Positions 56,416 to 63,952 of a stretch of DNA of 64,000 bases are shown here, piece by piece (within the stretch, counting starts at the first letter, position 1; every line of letters starts with the position of its first letter). The stretch is from Romboutsia maritimum. Lineage in GTDB: Bacteria; Bacillota; Clostridia; Peptostreptococcales; Peptostreptococcaceae. Below the pieces are notes generated by a model. That model had not been told where the DNA came from, made no database searches, and saw nothing but the letters and a program-made list of their open reading frames with translations. A program made the translations under genes and the position numbers. The stretch is taken from NCBI RefSeq assembly GCF_002251085.2, contig NZ_NOJZ02000001.1, positions 310,001-374,000 of the forward strand, written 5' to 3'.

Positions 56416-57513
56416 ATGAAATTAGGTATAGTTGGTTTACCAAATGTAGGTAAAAGTACACTGTTTAATGCTATAACTCAAGCAGGTGCTGAGTCTGCAA
56501 ACTACCCTTTCTGTACAATAGAACCAAATGTTGGTGTGGTTGCTGTTCCAGATGAAAGATTAGATAAATTAAAAGAATTATATAATTCTAAAAAAATAGT
56601 TCCTACTGCAATAGAATTCTGTGACATAGCAGGATTAGTTAGAGGTGCTTCTAAAGGAGAAGGTCTTGGAAATAAATTCCTATCTCATATAAGAGAAGTT
56701 GATGCAATAGTTCACGTTGTTAGATGCTTTGAAGATCCTAATGTCGTTCACGTTGATGGTTCTGTAGATCCTTTAAGAGATATTGAAACTATAAACTTAG
56801 AATTAATTTTCTCTGATATAGAAATATTAGAAAGAAGAATACAAAAAAGTCAAAAAGCTGCTAAAGCAGATAAATCTTTAGCTTCTGAACTTGAGTTCTT
56901 AAAAGAAATATTAGCTACTTTAGAAGATAGTAAATGTGTTAGAACTATGGATTTTACAGAAGACCAACAAACATTTGTTGATTCATTAAACTTACTTACT
57001 TCTAAACCTGTAATATACGCTACAAACGTATGTGAAGATGATTTAGCTGATGAAGCTGAAAATAATGAATTAGTTAATAGAGTTAGAGAATATGCTTCTA
57101 CTGAGAGCGCTGAGGTCGTAGTTGTATGTGCTCAAATAGAAGCTGAAATATCTGAACTTGAATCTGAAGAAGAAAAGAAAGAGTTTTTAGAAACTTTAGG
57201 TCTTGAACAATCAGGATTAGATAAATTAATAAAATCTTCTTATGCATTACTTGGTCTTGTATCTTACTTAACTGCTGGTCCTCAAGAAGTTAGAGCTTGG
57301 ACTATAAAAGTTGGTACTAAAGCCCCAGCTGCTGGTGGTAAGATTCACTCTGATATAGAAAGAGGATTCATAAGAGCAGAAACTATTGCCTTTAATGACC
57401 TAGTACACGTTGGTACTATGGCTGCTGCTAAAGAAAAAGGGCTAGTTAAACTTGAAGGTAAAGAATATATAGTTAAAGACGGAGATGTTATATTATTCAG
57501 ATTTAATGTATAG
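56416..57513 (+). CDS. ychF: Redox-regulated ATPase YchF
   Basis: The 365-residue OLA1/YchF protein has the P-loop GLPNVGKSTLFNAI (residues 6-19), the DIAGLVRGASKGEGLGNKFL switch region, a coiled-coil middle and the C-terminal TGS-like region with GFIRAETIAFNDL. It binds ATP rather than GTP in this family. It is one of only two plus-strand genes in the window and stands divergent from the M16/ferrochelatase-like operon. AGAGAGGAAG precedes the ATG. Confidence 0.97.
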   Translation: MKLGIVGLPNVGKSTLFNAITQAGAESANYPFCTIEPNVGVVAVPDERLDKLKELYNSKKIVPTAIEFCDIAGLVRGASKGEGLGNKFLSHIREVDAIVHVVRCFEDPNVVHVDGSVDPLRDIETINLELIFSDIEILERRIQKSQKAAKADKSLASELEFLKEILATLEDSKCVRTMDFTEDQQTFVDSLNLLTSKPVIYATNVCEDDLADEAENNELVNRVREYASTESAEVVVVCAQIEAEISELESEEEKKEFLETLGLEQSGLDKLIKSSYALLGLVSYLTAGPQEVRAWTIKVGTKAPAAGGKIHSDIERGFIRAETIAFNDLVHVGTMAAAKEKGLVKLEGKEYIVKDGDVILFRFNV

Positions 57514-57526
57514 AATTGATAATAAT

Positions 57527-57576
57527 AAAAGGGTACATTCCAAGCCATAAGTGCTTGAAAATGTACCCTTTTTTAT
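57527..57576. terminator. Bidirectional terminator between ychF and murE
   Basis: GGGTACATT and AATGTACCC form a long stem flanked by AAAA on the left and TTTTTT on the right; each convergent gene can use it. Confidence 0.85.
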
Positions 57577-57583
57577 TTTTTTC

Positions 57584-59083
57584 CTATGCAAACAGTGTTT
57601 TTTCCTTCTCGGCTAATACTTTTTTAGCTGCATTTAATGCTATCTCTTTTTCACTAAATGGTATTCTTTCACCTTTTATTAACTGATATGTCTCATGACC
57701 TTTTCCTGCAAAAATTATCATATCTCCTTCTTTTGCATTTTCTATTGCCATTTCTACTGCCTTTTTTCTATCTGGCTCTACTATATATTCACAATCTGAT
57801 CCTTCAAATGATTTTGCTATATCATTTATTACATTCATTGGGTCTTCAAAATCAGGATTATCTGATGTTAATATTGCTAAATCACATTCTTTTGATGCTA
57901 CATCCCCTAACTCTTTTCTTCTAAGTTCTGTTCTTCCTCCAACTGAACCAAATAGACAAATTAATCTCTTAGGATTATATTTCTTTAAAGTTAATAATAT
58001 ACTTTGTAAACTAATTCCATTATGAGCATAATCTACTATTACAGTTGCATATGGAAGTAACGGTAATACCTCTACTCTTCCGTTTACTTTTGCACTTTTT
58101 AGTGCGTTTATCATTATATCTTGGTCTACTTTTAAATATCTACATACCGATATAACTGCTAATGCATTGTATATACTAAATGTTCCTGGTGAACATATAT
58201 AGCAAGGAAATTCTCCATTTTTTATACCACAGTTAAAGCTCACACCTAATGAATCTATCTCTTTTGAATAAACTATATCTTTTGCCATTATGTCACTTTC
58301 TTTTTCTATAGAAAATGTTTCTATATCACAAGTAGCATTCTTTATAACATATTCTGAATATTCATCGTCTGCATTTACTATTCCATGTTTAGCTAATTTA
58401 AACAATTTAGTCTTGCAATCTAGATAATGCTCAAACGTTGGATGTTCTTTTGGTCCTATATGGTCTGGTGATATATTTGAAAATATAGCTACATCAAAAT
58501 CTACATCTTTAACTCTATCCATCATTATTCCACCTGATGAAACCTCCATAGATATACATTTAACACCACTATCTAGCATTGTTCTAAATATTCTATGAAG
58601 TTCATAACTCTCAGGAGTTGTATTAACTGTTTTTTCACTTATGCCATTGTAAAATGTTCCATTTGTTCCTATAACACCAGTATTAAATCCAGCTGCATTC
58701 AATACTTCACTCACATAGTTTGTTATCGTAGTTTTCCCTTTTGTTCCCGTAACACCTATAACTTTAAGTTCTTTAGATGGATTTTCAAAATAATTAGCTG
58801 AAGCTTTTGATAACGCAACTCTACTATCTTCTACAAATAATTTTATTGCATCTTCTTTAAGAATAATATCATGCTGAAGAATAAATACTCTACATCCTCT
58901 TTCATAAGCATTTTGGGCATATTTATGACCATCAACTGTTTCTCCTTTTATTGCAACAAATATATATCCTTCTTCACATTTTAAAGAATTATATGCTATA
59001 TCTTTAATTTCTATATCATTTATCTCATTAAAAGAATTATTATAAGTAAATTCTATTCCATCCATTATCTTTAGTAATTTCAT
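57584..59083 (-). CDS. murE: MurE-type UDP-MurNAc-tripeptide ligase with atypical specificity motif
   Basis: The 499-residue Mur ligase has GVTGTKGKTT (near 110-119), SMEVSSGGIMMDRV and NISPDHIGPKEHPTFEHYLDCKTKLF, with Lys224 as the likely carbamylated residue. The specificity motif, DNPR in meso-DAP enzymes, is DNPD at 408-411, and the P-loop-like segment reads FGSVGGRTELRRKE rather than FGCGGDRD. The loss of the Arg and the neutral changes point to a substrate other than meso-DAP, such as L-Lys or L-Orn. The gene is 84 bases after the racemase, with a terminator between, and a strong stem-loop follows. Confidence 0.93.
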   Translation of the reverse strand: MKLLKIMDGIEFTYNNSFNEINDIEIKDIAYNSLKCEEGYIFVAIKGETVDGHKYAQNAYERGCRVFILQHDIILKEDAIKLFVEDSRVALSKASANYFENPSKELKVIGVTGTKGKTTITNYVSEVLNAAGFNTGVIGTNGTFYNGISEKTVNTTPESYELHRIFRTMLDSGVKCISMEVSSGGIMMDRVKDVDFDVAIFSNISPDHIGPKEHPTFEHYLDCKTKLFKLAKHGIVNADDEYSEYVIKNATCDIETFSIEKESDIMAKDIVYSKEIDSLGVSFNCGIKNGEFPCYICSPGTFSIYNALAVISVCRYLKVDQDIMINALKSAKVNGRVEVLPLLPYATVIVDYAHNGISLQSILLTLKKYNPKRLICLFGSVGGRTELRRKELGDVASKECDLAILTSDNPDFEDPMNVINDIAKSFEGSDCEYIVEPDRKKAVEMAIENAKEGDMIIFAGKGHETYQLIKGERIPFSEKEIALNAAKKVLAEKEKTLFA

Positions 59084-59105
59084 ACTAGGTCCTCCTATTG
59101 TTATT

Positions 59106-59158
59106 TAGAAAATGAGCTGCCTAAAAATGTAAATATTCATTTCAAGACAGCCTCATTT
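59106..59158 (-). terminator. Terminator of the racemase gene
   Basis: A long imperfect stem AAATGAGGCTGTCTT/AGGCAGCTCATTT lies just after the racemase stop, so murE downstream probably has a separate start or receives readthrough. Confidence 0.65.
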
Positions 59159-59166
59159 ATTTTTGC

Positions 59167-59874
59167 TTATATTTTAACTTTTTTACCACAAGATTCTATC
59201 GTTCTTATAGCTAACACTTCTAACGAGTCTATATAAAACTCGTTGTCTAAGTTATTATCATTTTTTAAAATAGATAATTCTGTACATCCCAGTATTGCTC
59301 CATCACATTCATTATCTTTCAAATGCGATATTACATCTTTAAACTTATCCATGTTTGCGCTTTTTCCACTTTTGATATCTTTATAAATTATGTCCATAAT
59401 ATATTGTTGTCTATTTTCATCTAATACTAAAAACTCAATTCCATACTTCTTACACATATTTTGATACAGACTAGTTTTAACATTCCCTGTAGTAGCTAAT
59501 ATTCCTAATTTTTTATGTCCATCTTTTTTAGCACTTTTAATAGTTTCCTCTATTATATTTATAACTGGTATATTTACACTTTCTTTTATTTCATCATAAA
59601 AATAATGTGCTGTATTACAAGTTATAACCAAAAAATCAGTTCCATAATCCTCTAATTTTTTAGCATCTTTTTTAAGAATATCTATAGGATTTTTATCAGA
59701 TTTACCTATTATATAATCTGTCCTATCTGGAGTAGTCGCTCTATTTGCTATTATCATATCTATATGATCTTGATCAATTTTAGCATCTGTTAATCTTACT
59801 ACCATATCATAAAAATAAACCGTAGCCATAGGTCCTAGTCCACCTATTACCCCAACTGTTTTACTAGTTTCCAT
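59167..59874 (-). CDS. Aspartate/glutamate racemase family protein
   Basis: The 235-residue protein has both catalytic cysteines of the PLP-independent racemases: Cys86 in VITCNTAH and Cys197 in AILGCTELSI, plus the start VGVIGGLGPMATVYFYD and DRTDYIIG. It should supply D-Asp or D-Glu. It lies 15 bases after an ATP-grasp ligase and before murE. D-Asp delivery to the ligase is the best-supported reading, as in enterococcal and lactococcal RacD/Asl pairs, but its substrate is not proven here. Confidence 0.88.
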   Translation of the reverse strand: METSKTVGVIGGLGPMATVYFYDMVVRLTDAKIDQDHIDMIIANRATTPDRTDYIIGKSDKNPIDILKKDAKKLEDYGTDFLVITCNTAHYFYDEIKESVNIPVINIIEETIKSAKKDGHKKLGILATTGNVKTSLYQNMCKKYGIEFLVLDENRQQYIMDIIYKDIKSGKSANMDKFKDVISHLKDNECDGAILGCTELSILKNDNNLDNEFYIDSLEVLAIRTIESCGKKVKI

Positions 59875-59889
59875 AATTATATCACCAAT

Positions 59890-61104
59890 CTATTTGCAAT
59901 ATTTTTTAAACTTTCTCATTTGGTTTATACTATATAAGAATATATACCATCTTCTTTTAAAGTTTCCTTTTAAGTCTGCTTTATATCCAAATGAAGTTGC
60001 ACTCTTTCCTTCTTGAACTAATTTTTTTGCTTTATTAACTAATTCTTGGTCTTTGACATAGTTATAAACTACATTATTTGGTATAACATGCCAGAAGAAA
60101 GGTTCTTTTTGAATCTTCAAACCTAATTCCTTGTTGTAAACTCTATCTTCAACTACATATTTAGCTATATTATTTCCTGAAGAAGTTACATAGTAGTTAC
60201 TTCTACCTTGTCTTAAATTTATTTCAAATACTTTATATTTATTATCTCTAATATCAAATTTTATATCAAAGTTAGAGAAACCTGTATAATTTATGCTCTC
60301 TAAAAATGCTTTAAATTTTTCCATTAATTCTTGGTCATATTCTGTTATTATAGCAGCATGATTTCCTATTCCTTTTGGAGTATGTTCTTCTAATAAAACA
60401 TGTCCTAGACACATCATTTTAACTTTACCATGTTGATCAGAATAACAAGTTAAAACTCTCATCTTAGAGTCATCACCTGGTATAAAGTCTTGTATAATTA
60501 AACTCTTATCATATTTACCTTCATATATATCTTTAGTTATTTGCTTGAATTCTTCTTCATTATGAGCTACATAAGCTTTTTTCATACCTTCAAATGGAAA
60601 TTGCCAATATAAAACACTATCAGATGGTTTAACTATAACTGGATAGTTAAATCCAAAATCTTTAATTTCTTCACCCTTTGAATATATAAATGTCTTTGGA
60701 TAATCTAATCCTTTTTCTTCACACATTTGATAGAATAATTCTTTTTCTATTAATTTATTCTTTAATTCACTATCTATATAAGGTACTATATATTTTTTTG
60801 AAAGTATATCTCTATGATCGATTATCAATTCTGCATATTCATCTGTACATCCCATTATTATTAATTTCTTATTAGGAGCAGCTAATTCATCTGCAGTTTT
60901 TAATAATACTTCAATAAATTCTTTTTCTTCTGTTATTCTTGGGTCAATTCTAAAGTCTATTATATTACTATCTTTAGTTGCTCCTAATGCATATCTACCA
61001 AATGCTATAGATTTCACTCCATACGCTTCATGGTATGCTCTTGCAACACTATAACAATTTATATCTCCACCAACCAATACTGGTTGAATCACTATATCAC
61101 TCAC
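59890..61104 (-). CDS. ATP-grasp carboxylate-amine ligase, D-aspartate ligase-like
   Basis: The protein of about 404 residues begins MSDIVIQPVLVGGDINCYSV then ARAYHEAYGVKS, similar to the start of D-aspartate ligases (Aslfm/AslA). The middle has DYPKTFIYSKGEE and an ATP-grasp core (PVIVKPSDS, LIIQDFIPGD, VFEINLRQGRSNYY). Such enzymes add D-Asp to the side-chain amine of L-Lys in the peptidoglycan stem peptide. The racemase follows 15 bases later and murE is further down. I chose the GTG at 61104, with GAGGTGG in front, over the GTG three codons earlier. The exact substrate is inferred. Confidence 0.8.
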   Translation of the reverse strand: MSDIVIQPVLVGGDINCYSVARAYHEAYGVKSIAFGRYALGATKDSNIIDFRIDPRITEEKEFIEVLLKTADELAAPNKKLIIMGCTDEYAELIIDHRDILSKKYIVPYIDSELKNKLIEKELFYQMCEEKGLDYPKTFIYSKGEEIKDFGFNYPVIVKPSDSVLYWQFPFEGMKKAYVAHNEEEFKQITKDIYEGKYDKSLIIQDFIPGDDSKMRVLTCYSDQHGKVKMMCLGHVLLEEHTPKGIGNHAAIITEYDQELMEKFKAFLESINYTGFSNFDIKFDIRDNKYKVFEINLRQGRSNYYVTSSGNNIAKYVVEDRVYNKELGLKIQKEPFFWHVIPNNVVYNYVKDQELVNKAKKLVQEGKSATSFGYKADLKGNFKRRWYIFLYSINQMRKFKKYCK

Positions 61105-61173
61105 TTTTCCCACCTCATAATATTAATTTCACTGCTGTTCATTGAACAATTTTAATTCATTTAATACTCGTTA

Positions 61174-61202
61174 ATTATACTTTATTTTACTTACTATGTC
61201 AA
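61174..61202 (-). promoter_or_regulatory. Consensus sigma-A promoter of the ligase-racemase unit
   Basis: On the minus strand TTGACA (61197-61202) and TATAAT (61174-61179) are separated by exactly 17 bases. The two boxes match the consensus perfectly, about 70 bases before the start codon, so strong constitutive transcription is expected. Confidence 0.85.
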
Positions 61203-61252
61203 AAAACTAGTTTTTTGTGTTGACATTCTTTTTTGACCTTTTATGTACTTAT

Positions 61253-61288
61253 AAAAAAAAGATCGCTGAATAATCAACGACCTTTTTC
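61253..61288 (-). terminator. Terminator of Cys-rich gene 1
   Basis: AGGTCGTTGA and TCAGCGATCT arms on the minus strand are followed by TTTTTTT. The same design recurs after Cys-rich gene 2 (62255-62286). Confidence 0.8.
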
Positions 61289-61302
61289 TTTACTAATTTA
61301 TA

Positions 61303-62076
61303 TTATTTACTTGTTATTCTTGTCCCTTTTTCTCTTTCATCTTGTTCCACTATTTTTTTCAATTTTTCTTCTAATTCTTCTCTTGATAATTCCACATCTT
61401 CTTTACCTGTTACTTTTGCTTTATTATTTTTCTCATCTTGTTGTGCCATTATTTTTCTCAATTTTGCTTCTAACTCTTCTTTTGGTAATTTCAAATCATC
61501 TACTGATAATCCCATCTCTTTCATTGAAGGTATTTCAGCTTTAGCAAAATCACAAGTACATGGACAATCATTACAGAATATATCTTCTACTTGGAATATT
61601 GCTGCAAAAGTATCTATAGTGTGTGGATTAATTGTAAAATCCTCTCCTGGGAAATATACATAGAAACATAATGGACGATCTGGACAAACTATAGGTTGTA
61701 ATCCATAAGCAAATATAAGCCATATAGGGAAATTTAAGCAATAATAGTTACCATCAACTGGATAATAAAAACATCCGCTCATCCAAATATCGTATCCACT
61801 ACATGGTGGACACCAGTCCATTAATTTTAATCTAATTCCACCTATATCTGTTACAGTTATACAGTCACTTACTGTTGTATCTTCTGGACATTCTCCCATA
61901 TTACCATAAGTCAACGTAAATGCATAATCTCCGCCTTTACTTAATATACCATCTTCTACCTCACAACATTTATAAGAAAATACTTTAGCTAATTTTTCAA
62001 TTGCTGCTGTACATGATTGTTTACTTGGATCACTTACGCTTTCAGGAACCATAAGTGTATTTATTATTGAAGCCAT
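61303..62076 (-). CDS. Cys-rich protein 1, paralogue of the next gene (probable spore surface)
   Basis: The 257-residue protein has 15 cysteines in the first 180 residues, including DWCPPCSGYDIW and FCNDCPCTC. It lacks a signal peptide. The C-terminus has two similar charged helices, DLKLPKEELEAKLRKIM and VELSREELEEKLKKIVEQ, so this copy has one more helix than its neighbour. The remaining sequence is closely similar to 62309-62944. A sigma-K-like -10 box (CATATAGTA) lies 61-69 bases before the ATG. Cys-rich, soluble and late mother-cell transcribed proteins are typical of coat or exosporium, but I do not recognise a named family. Confidence 0.7.
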   Translation of the reverse strand: MASIINTLMVPESVSDPSKQSCTAAIEKLAKVFSYKCCEVEDGILSKGGDYAFTLTYGNMGECPEDTTVSDCITVTDIGGIRLKLMDWCPPCSGYDIWMSGCFYYPVDGNYYCLNFPIWLIFAYGLQPIVCPDRPLCFYVYFPGEDFTINPHTIDTFAAIFQVEDIFCNDCPCTCDFAKAEIPSMKEMGLSVDDLKLPKEELEAKLRKIMAQQDEKNNKAKVTGKEDVELSREELEEKLKKIVEQDEREKGTRITSK

Positions 62077-62100
62077 ATTAAAAACCTCTCCTTGAATTTA

Positions 62101-62145
62101 TATTAAAGTTAAACATAATTAATTTTAACTTTAATATACTATATG
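62101..62145 (-). promoter_or_regulatory. Sigma-K-like promoter box and inverted repeat upstream of Cys-rich gene 1
   Basis: On the minus strand CATATAGTA (62137-62145) fits the sigma-K -10 consensus CATAnnnTA, with AC 15 bases before it. Directly downstream an inverted repeat (TATTAAAGTTAA/TTAACTTTAATA, 62101-62136) ends 24 bases before the start codon. Both are conserved at 62969-63012. Confidence 0.5.
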
Positions 62146-62179
62146 AATTTTTATTAAAAAGTTCTACTATTTTTGATAT

Positions 62180-62248
62180 ATTTCTAAATAATATCTCTAC
62201 ATTCTTATTAATGTATATTTTTTTATTTTTAGATAATATAAAATTACA
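62180..62248 (-). pseudogene. Duplicated 3' end of the gene at 63041-63811
   Basis: The minus-strand reading is CNFILSKNKKIYINKNVEI then LFRN, against CDFILSKNKNKKDINNNVEI then LFGNK in the intact gene. It has no start and no preserved stop. It marks the upstream end of the tandem duplication that produced Cys-rich gene 1. Confidence 0.75.
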
Positions 62249-62254
62249 TTAAAC

Positions 62255-62286
62255 AAAAAGATCGTTGAATAGTCAACGACCTTTAT
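62255..62286 (-). terminator. Terminator of Cys-rich gene 2
   Basis: AGGTCGTTGA and TCAACGATCT arms on the minus strand are followed by TTTTT; near-identical to 61253-61288. Confidence 0.75.
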
Positions 62287-62308
62287 GTTTAATAAAATAT
62301 TTAATTTA

Positions 62309-62944
62309 TTATTCTATTTCCATTATTTTTCTCAATTTTGCTTCTAGCTCTTCTCTTGATAATTTCAAATCTTCTTCTGATAATCCCATTTCTTCCACTG
62401 ATGATTTACCACCGCCACCACAAGTACATGGACAATCATTACAGAATATATCTTCTACTTGGAATATCGCTGCAAAAGTATCTATAGTATGTGGACTAAT
62501 TCTAATAGGTGTACTTGGGAAATACACATAGAAATATAATGGATGATCTGGACAAACTACAGTTTCTAAACCAAGCAAATCTACAAACCATATAGGTAAA
62601 ATTGTACAATAATATTTACCATCAGTTGGATAATAAAAACATCCTCTCATCCAAATATTATATCCACTACATGGTGGGCACCAATCCATTAATTTTAATC
62701 TAATTCCGCCAATACCTGTTACAGTTATAGCATCCTTTATTACTGTATATTTTGGACATTCTCCCATATTACCATAAGTTAACGTAAATGCATAATCTCC
62801 GCCTTTACTTAATATACCATCTTCTACCTCACAGCATTTATAAGAAAATATTTTAGCTAATTTTTCAATTGATGATATACATGATTGTTTACTTGGATCA
62901 CTTATACTTTCAAGAACATTAAGTGTATTTGTTATTGAAGCCAT
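62309..62944 (-). CDS. Cys-rich protein 2, paralogue of Cys-rich protein 1
   Basis: The 211-residue protein has 13 cysteines in the first 170 residues and starts MASITNTLNVLESISDPSKQ; the neighbour starts MASIINTLMVPESVSDPSKQ. Shared Cys pairs include SYKCCEVEDG, DWCPPCSGY and FCNDCPCTC. It ends after one charged helix (EDLKLSREELEAKLRKIM). It lacks a signal peptide. AAGGAGAGG precedes the ATG, and a sigma-K-like box CATAGAGTA lies upstream. The function is unknown; a structural spore-surface protein held by disulfides is the best guess. Confidence 0.7.
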   Translation of the reverse strand: MASITNTLNVLESISDPSKQSCISSIEKLAKIFSYKCCEVEDGILSKGGDYAFTLTYGNMGECPKYTVIKDAITVTGIGGIRLKLMDWCPPCSGYNIWMRGCFYYPTDGKYYCTILPIWFVDLLGLETVVCPDHPLYFYVYFPSTPIRISPHTIDTFAAIFQVEDIFCNDCPCTCGGGGKSSVEEMGLSEEDLKLSREELEAKLRKIMEIE

Positions 62945-62968
62945 ATGAAAAACCTCTCCTTGATTGTA

Positions 62969-63012
62969 TATTAAAGTTAAATATTCTAATATTAACTTTA
63001 ATATACTCTATG
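62969..63012 (-). promoter_or_regulatory. Sigma-K-like promoter box and inverted repeat upstream of Cys-rich gene 2
   Basis: CATAGAGTA on the minus strand (63004-63012) fits the -10 consensus CATAnnnTA. The conserved inverted repeat TATTAAAGTTAA/TTAACTTTAATA follows immediately downstream, as in the other copy. Confidence 0.45.
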
Positions 63013-63040
63013 AAGATACATGAAAAAATGCTACTATTTT

Positions 63041-63811
63041 TTATTTATTTCCAAATAATATCTCTACATTATTATTAATGTCTTTCTTATTTTTATTTTT
63101 AGATAATATAAAATCACATTGTAATTCAAACTCTCTTATATTTTGCTTATTTTCTAAATCCCAAATTTCTAAATTTGATTTATGCTCTACATTTTTATTT
63201 ATTTCTAATCCATTTATTTTTATATTTTTAAGTTCAAAAACATCATTTAACATATCATTTTTAATAATAATTCTAATTGTATTAAAGTCAAATTCTCTAT
63301 TAATAAAATATTGTCTCATATAAGTTTGACCGTATGATGATTTAATTTCTATCCATAATTTACCTGAGTCAATGTTTTCAGAAATAAAGCATAGTTTAAC
63401 TTTATTTTTACCTTCACTCCACTTAAAATCTAACGTATTGTTTAAATACTTATCACCATAGTTTATCCATATTTGCGATCCTGGACTTTCATTTCTAAAA
63501 TCATTAAACATAACTGATCCATATTCAAAAAATACTGAATTTTTGTTTTTGTCTAACTTACATACTTCTATATTATTTTCTTGTTTATTAGATTCGTCAA
63601 TATAATCTTGATTAGAGATATATTCAATGCCTTCTATATAATTTTCAATATTATTACTTGTACCCCTATTATACTTGCCCATAATTATATTATCTTTCAT
63701 ATCGTCTATTAATTTTTCTGTACCTTGTGAGTCAATATCTTCGGTAGCTTCTACTATGGAAACAATGTCTCCAAAACGTATAGAACCTCTATATTTTCTT
63801 TTTTCAGACAT
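63041..63811 (-). CDS. Uncharacterised protein upstream of the Cys-rich pair
   Basis: The protein of about 256 residues begins MSEKRKYRGSIRFGDIVSIV, with an acidic, Asn-rich middle (residues about 35-85) and a beta-rich C-terminal half (WIEIKSSYGQTYMRQYF, FELKNIKINGLEI). It lacks a signal peptide, membrane span or recognisable domain. I chose the ATG at 63811 because AGGGGGAGG lies 4-5 bases in front; the ATG 15 bases upstream precedes that site. Its 3' end has been copied with Cys-rich gene 1, so the two genes were neighbours before the duplication. Confidence 0.7.
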   Translation of the reverse strand: MSEKRKYRGSIRFGDIVSIVEATEDIDSQGTEKLIDDMKDNIIMGKYNRGTSNNIENYIEGIEYISNQDYIDESNKQENNIEVCKLDKNKNSVFFEYGSVMFNDFRNESPGSQIWINYGDKYLNNTLDFKWSEGKNKVKLCFISENIDSGKLWIEIKSSYGQTYMRQYFINREFDFNTIRIIIKNDMLNDVFELKNIKINGLEINKNVEHKSNLEIWDLENKQNIREFELQCDFILSKNKNKKDINNNVEILFGNK

Positions 63812-63906
63812 AATCCTCCCCCTCATATCTTTATAACTTCTGCTGATATATTATATGATTTAAACTTTTTATAAGTTCTTTAAATTCCTTTAATCTACTT
63901 AAAATA

Positions 63907-63942
63907 AAAATAGCCAGCTGAAATTTTTCAGCTAGCCATATT
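63907..63942 (-). terminator. Terminator of the gene entering from the right edge
   Basis: TGGCTAGCTGAAA and TTTCAGCTGGCTA on the minus strand form a stem followed by TTTTTATTTT, after the stop codon at 63953-63955. Confidence 0.8.
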
Positions 63943-63952
63943 TATACTTTAT

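Noticed and set aside
61233..61544. Plus-strand Leu/Ser-rich ORF over the Cys-rich gene terminator
   Set aside because: It spans a terminator and the C-terminus of a minus-strand gene; the hydrophobic run reflects T-rich antisense codons.
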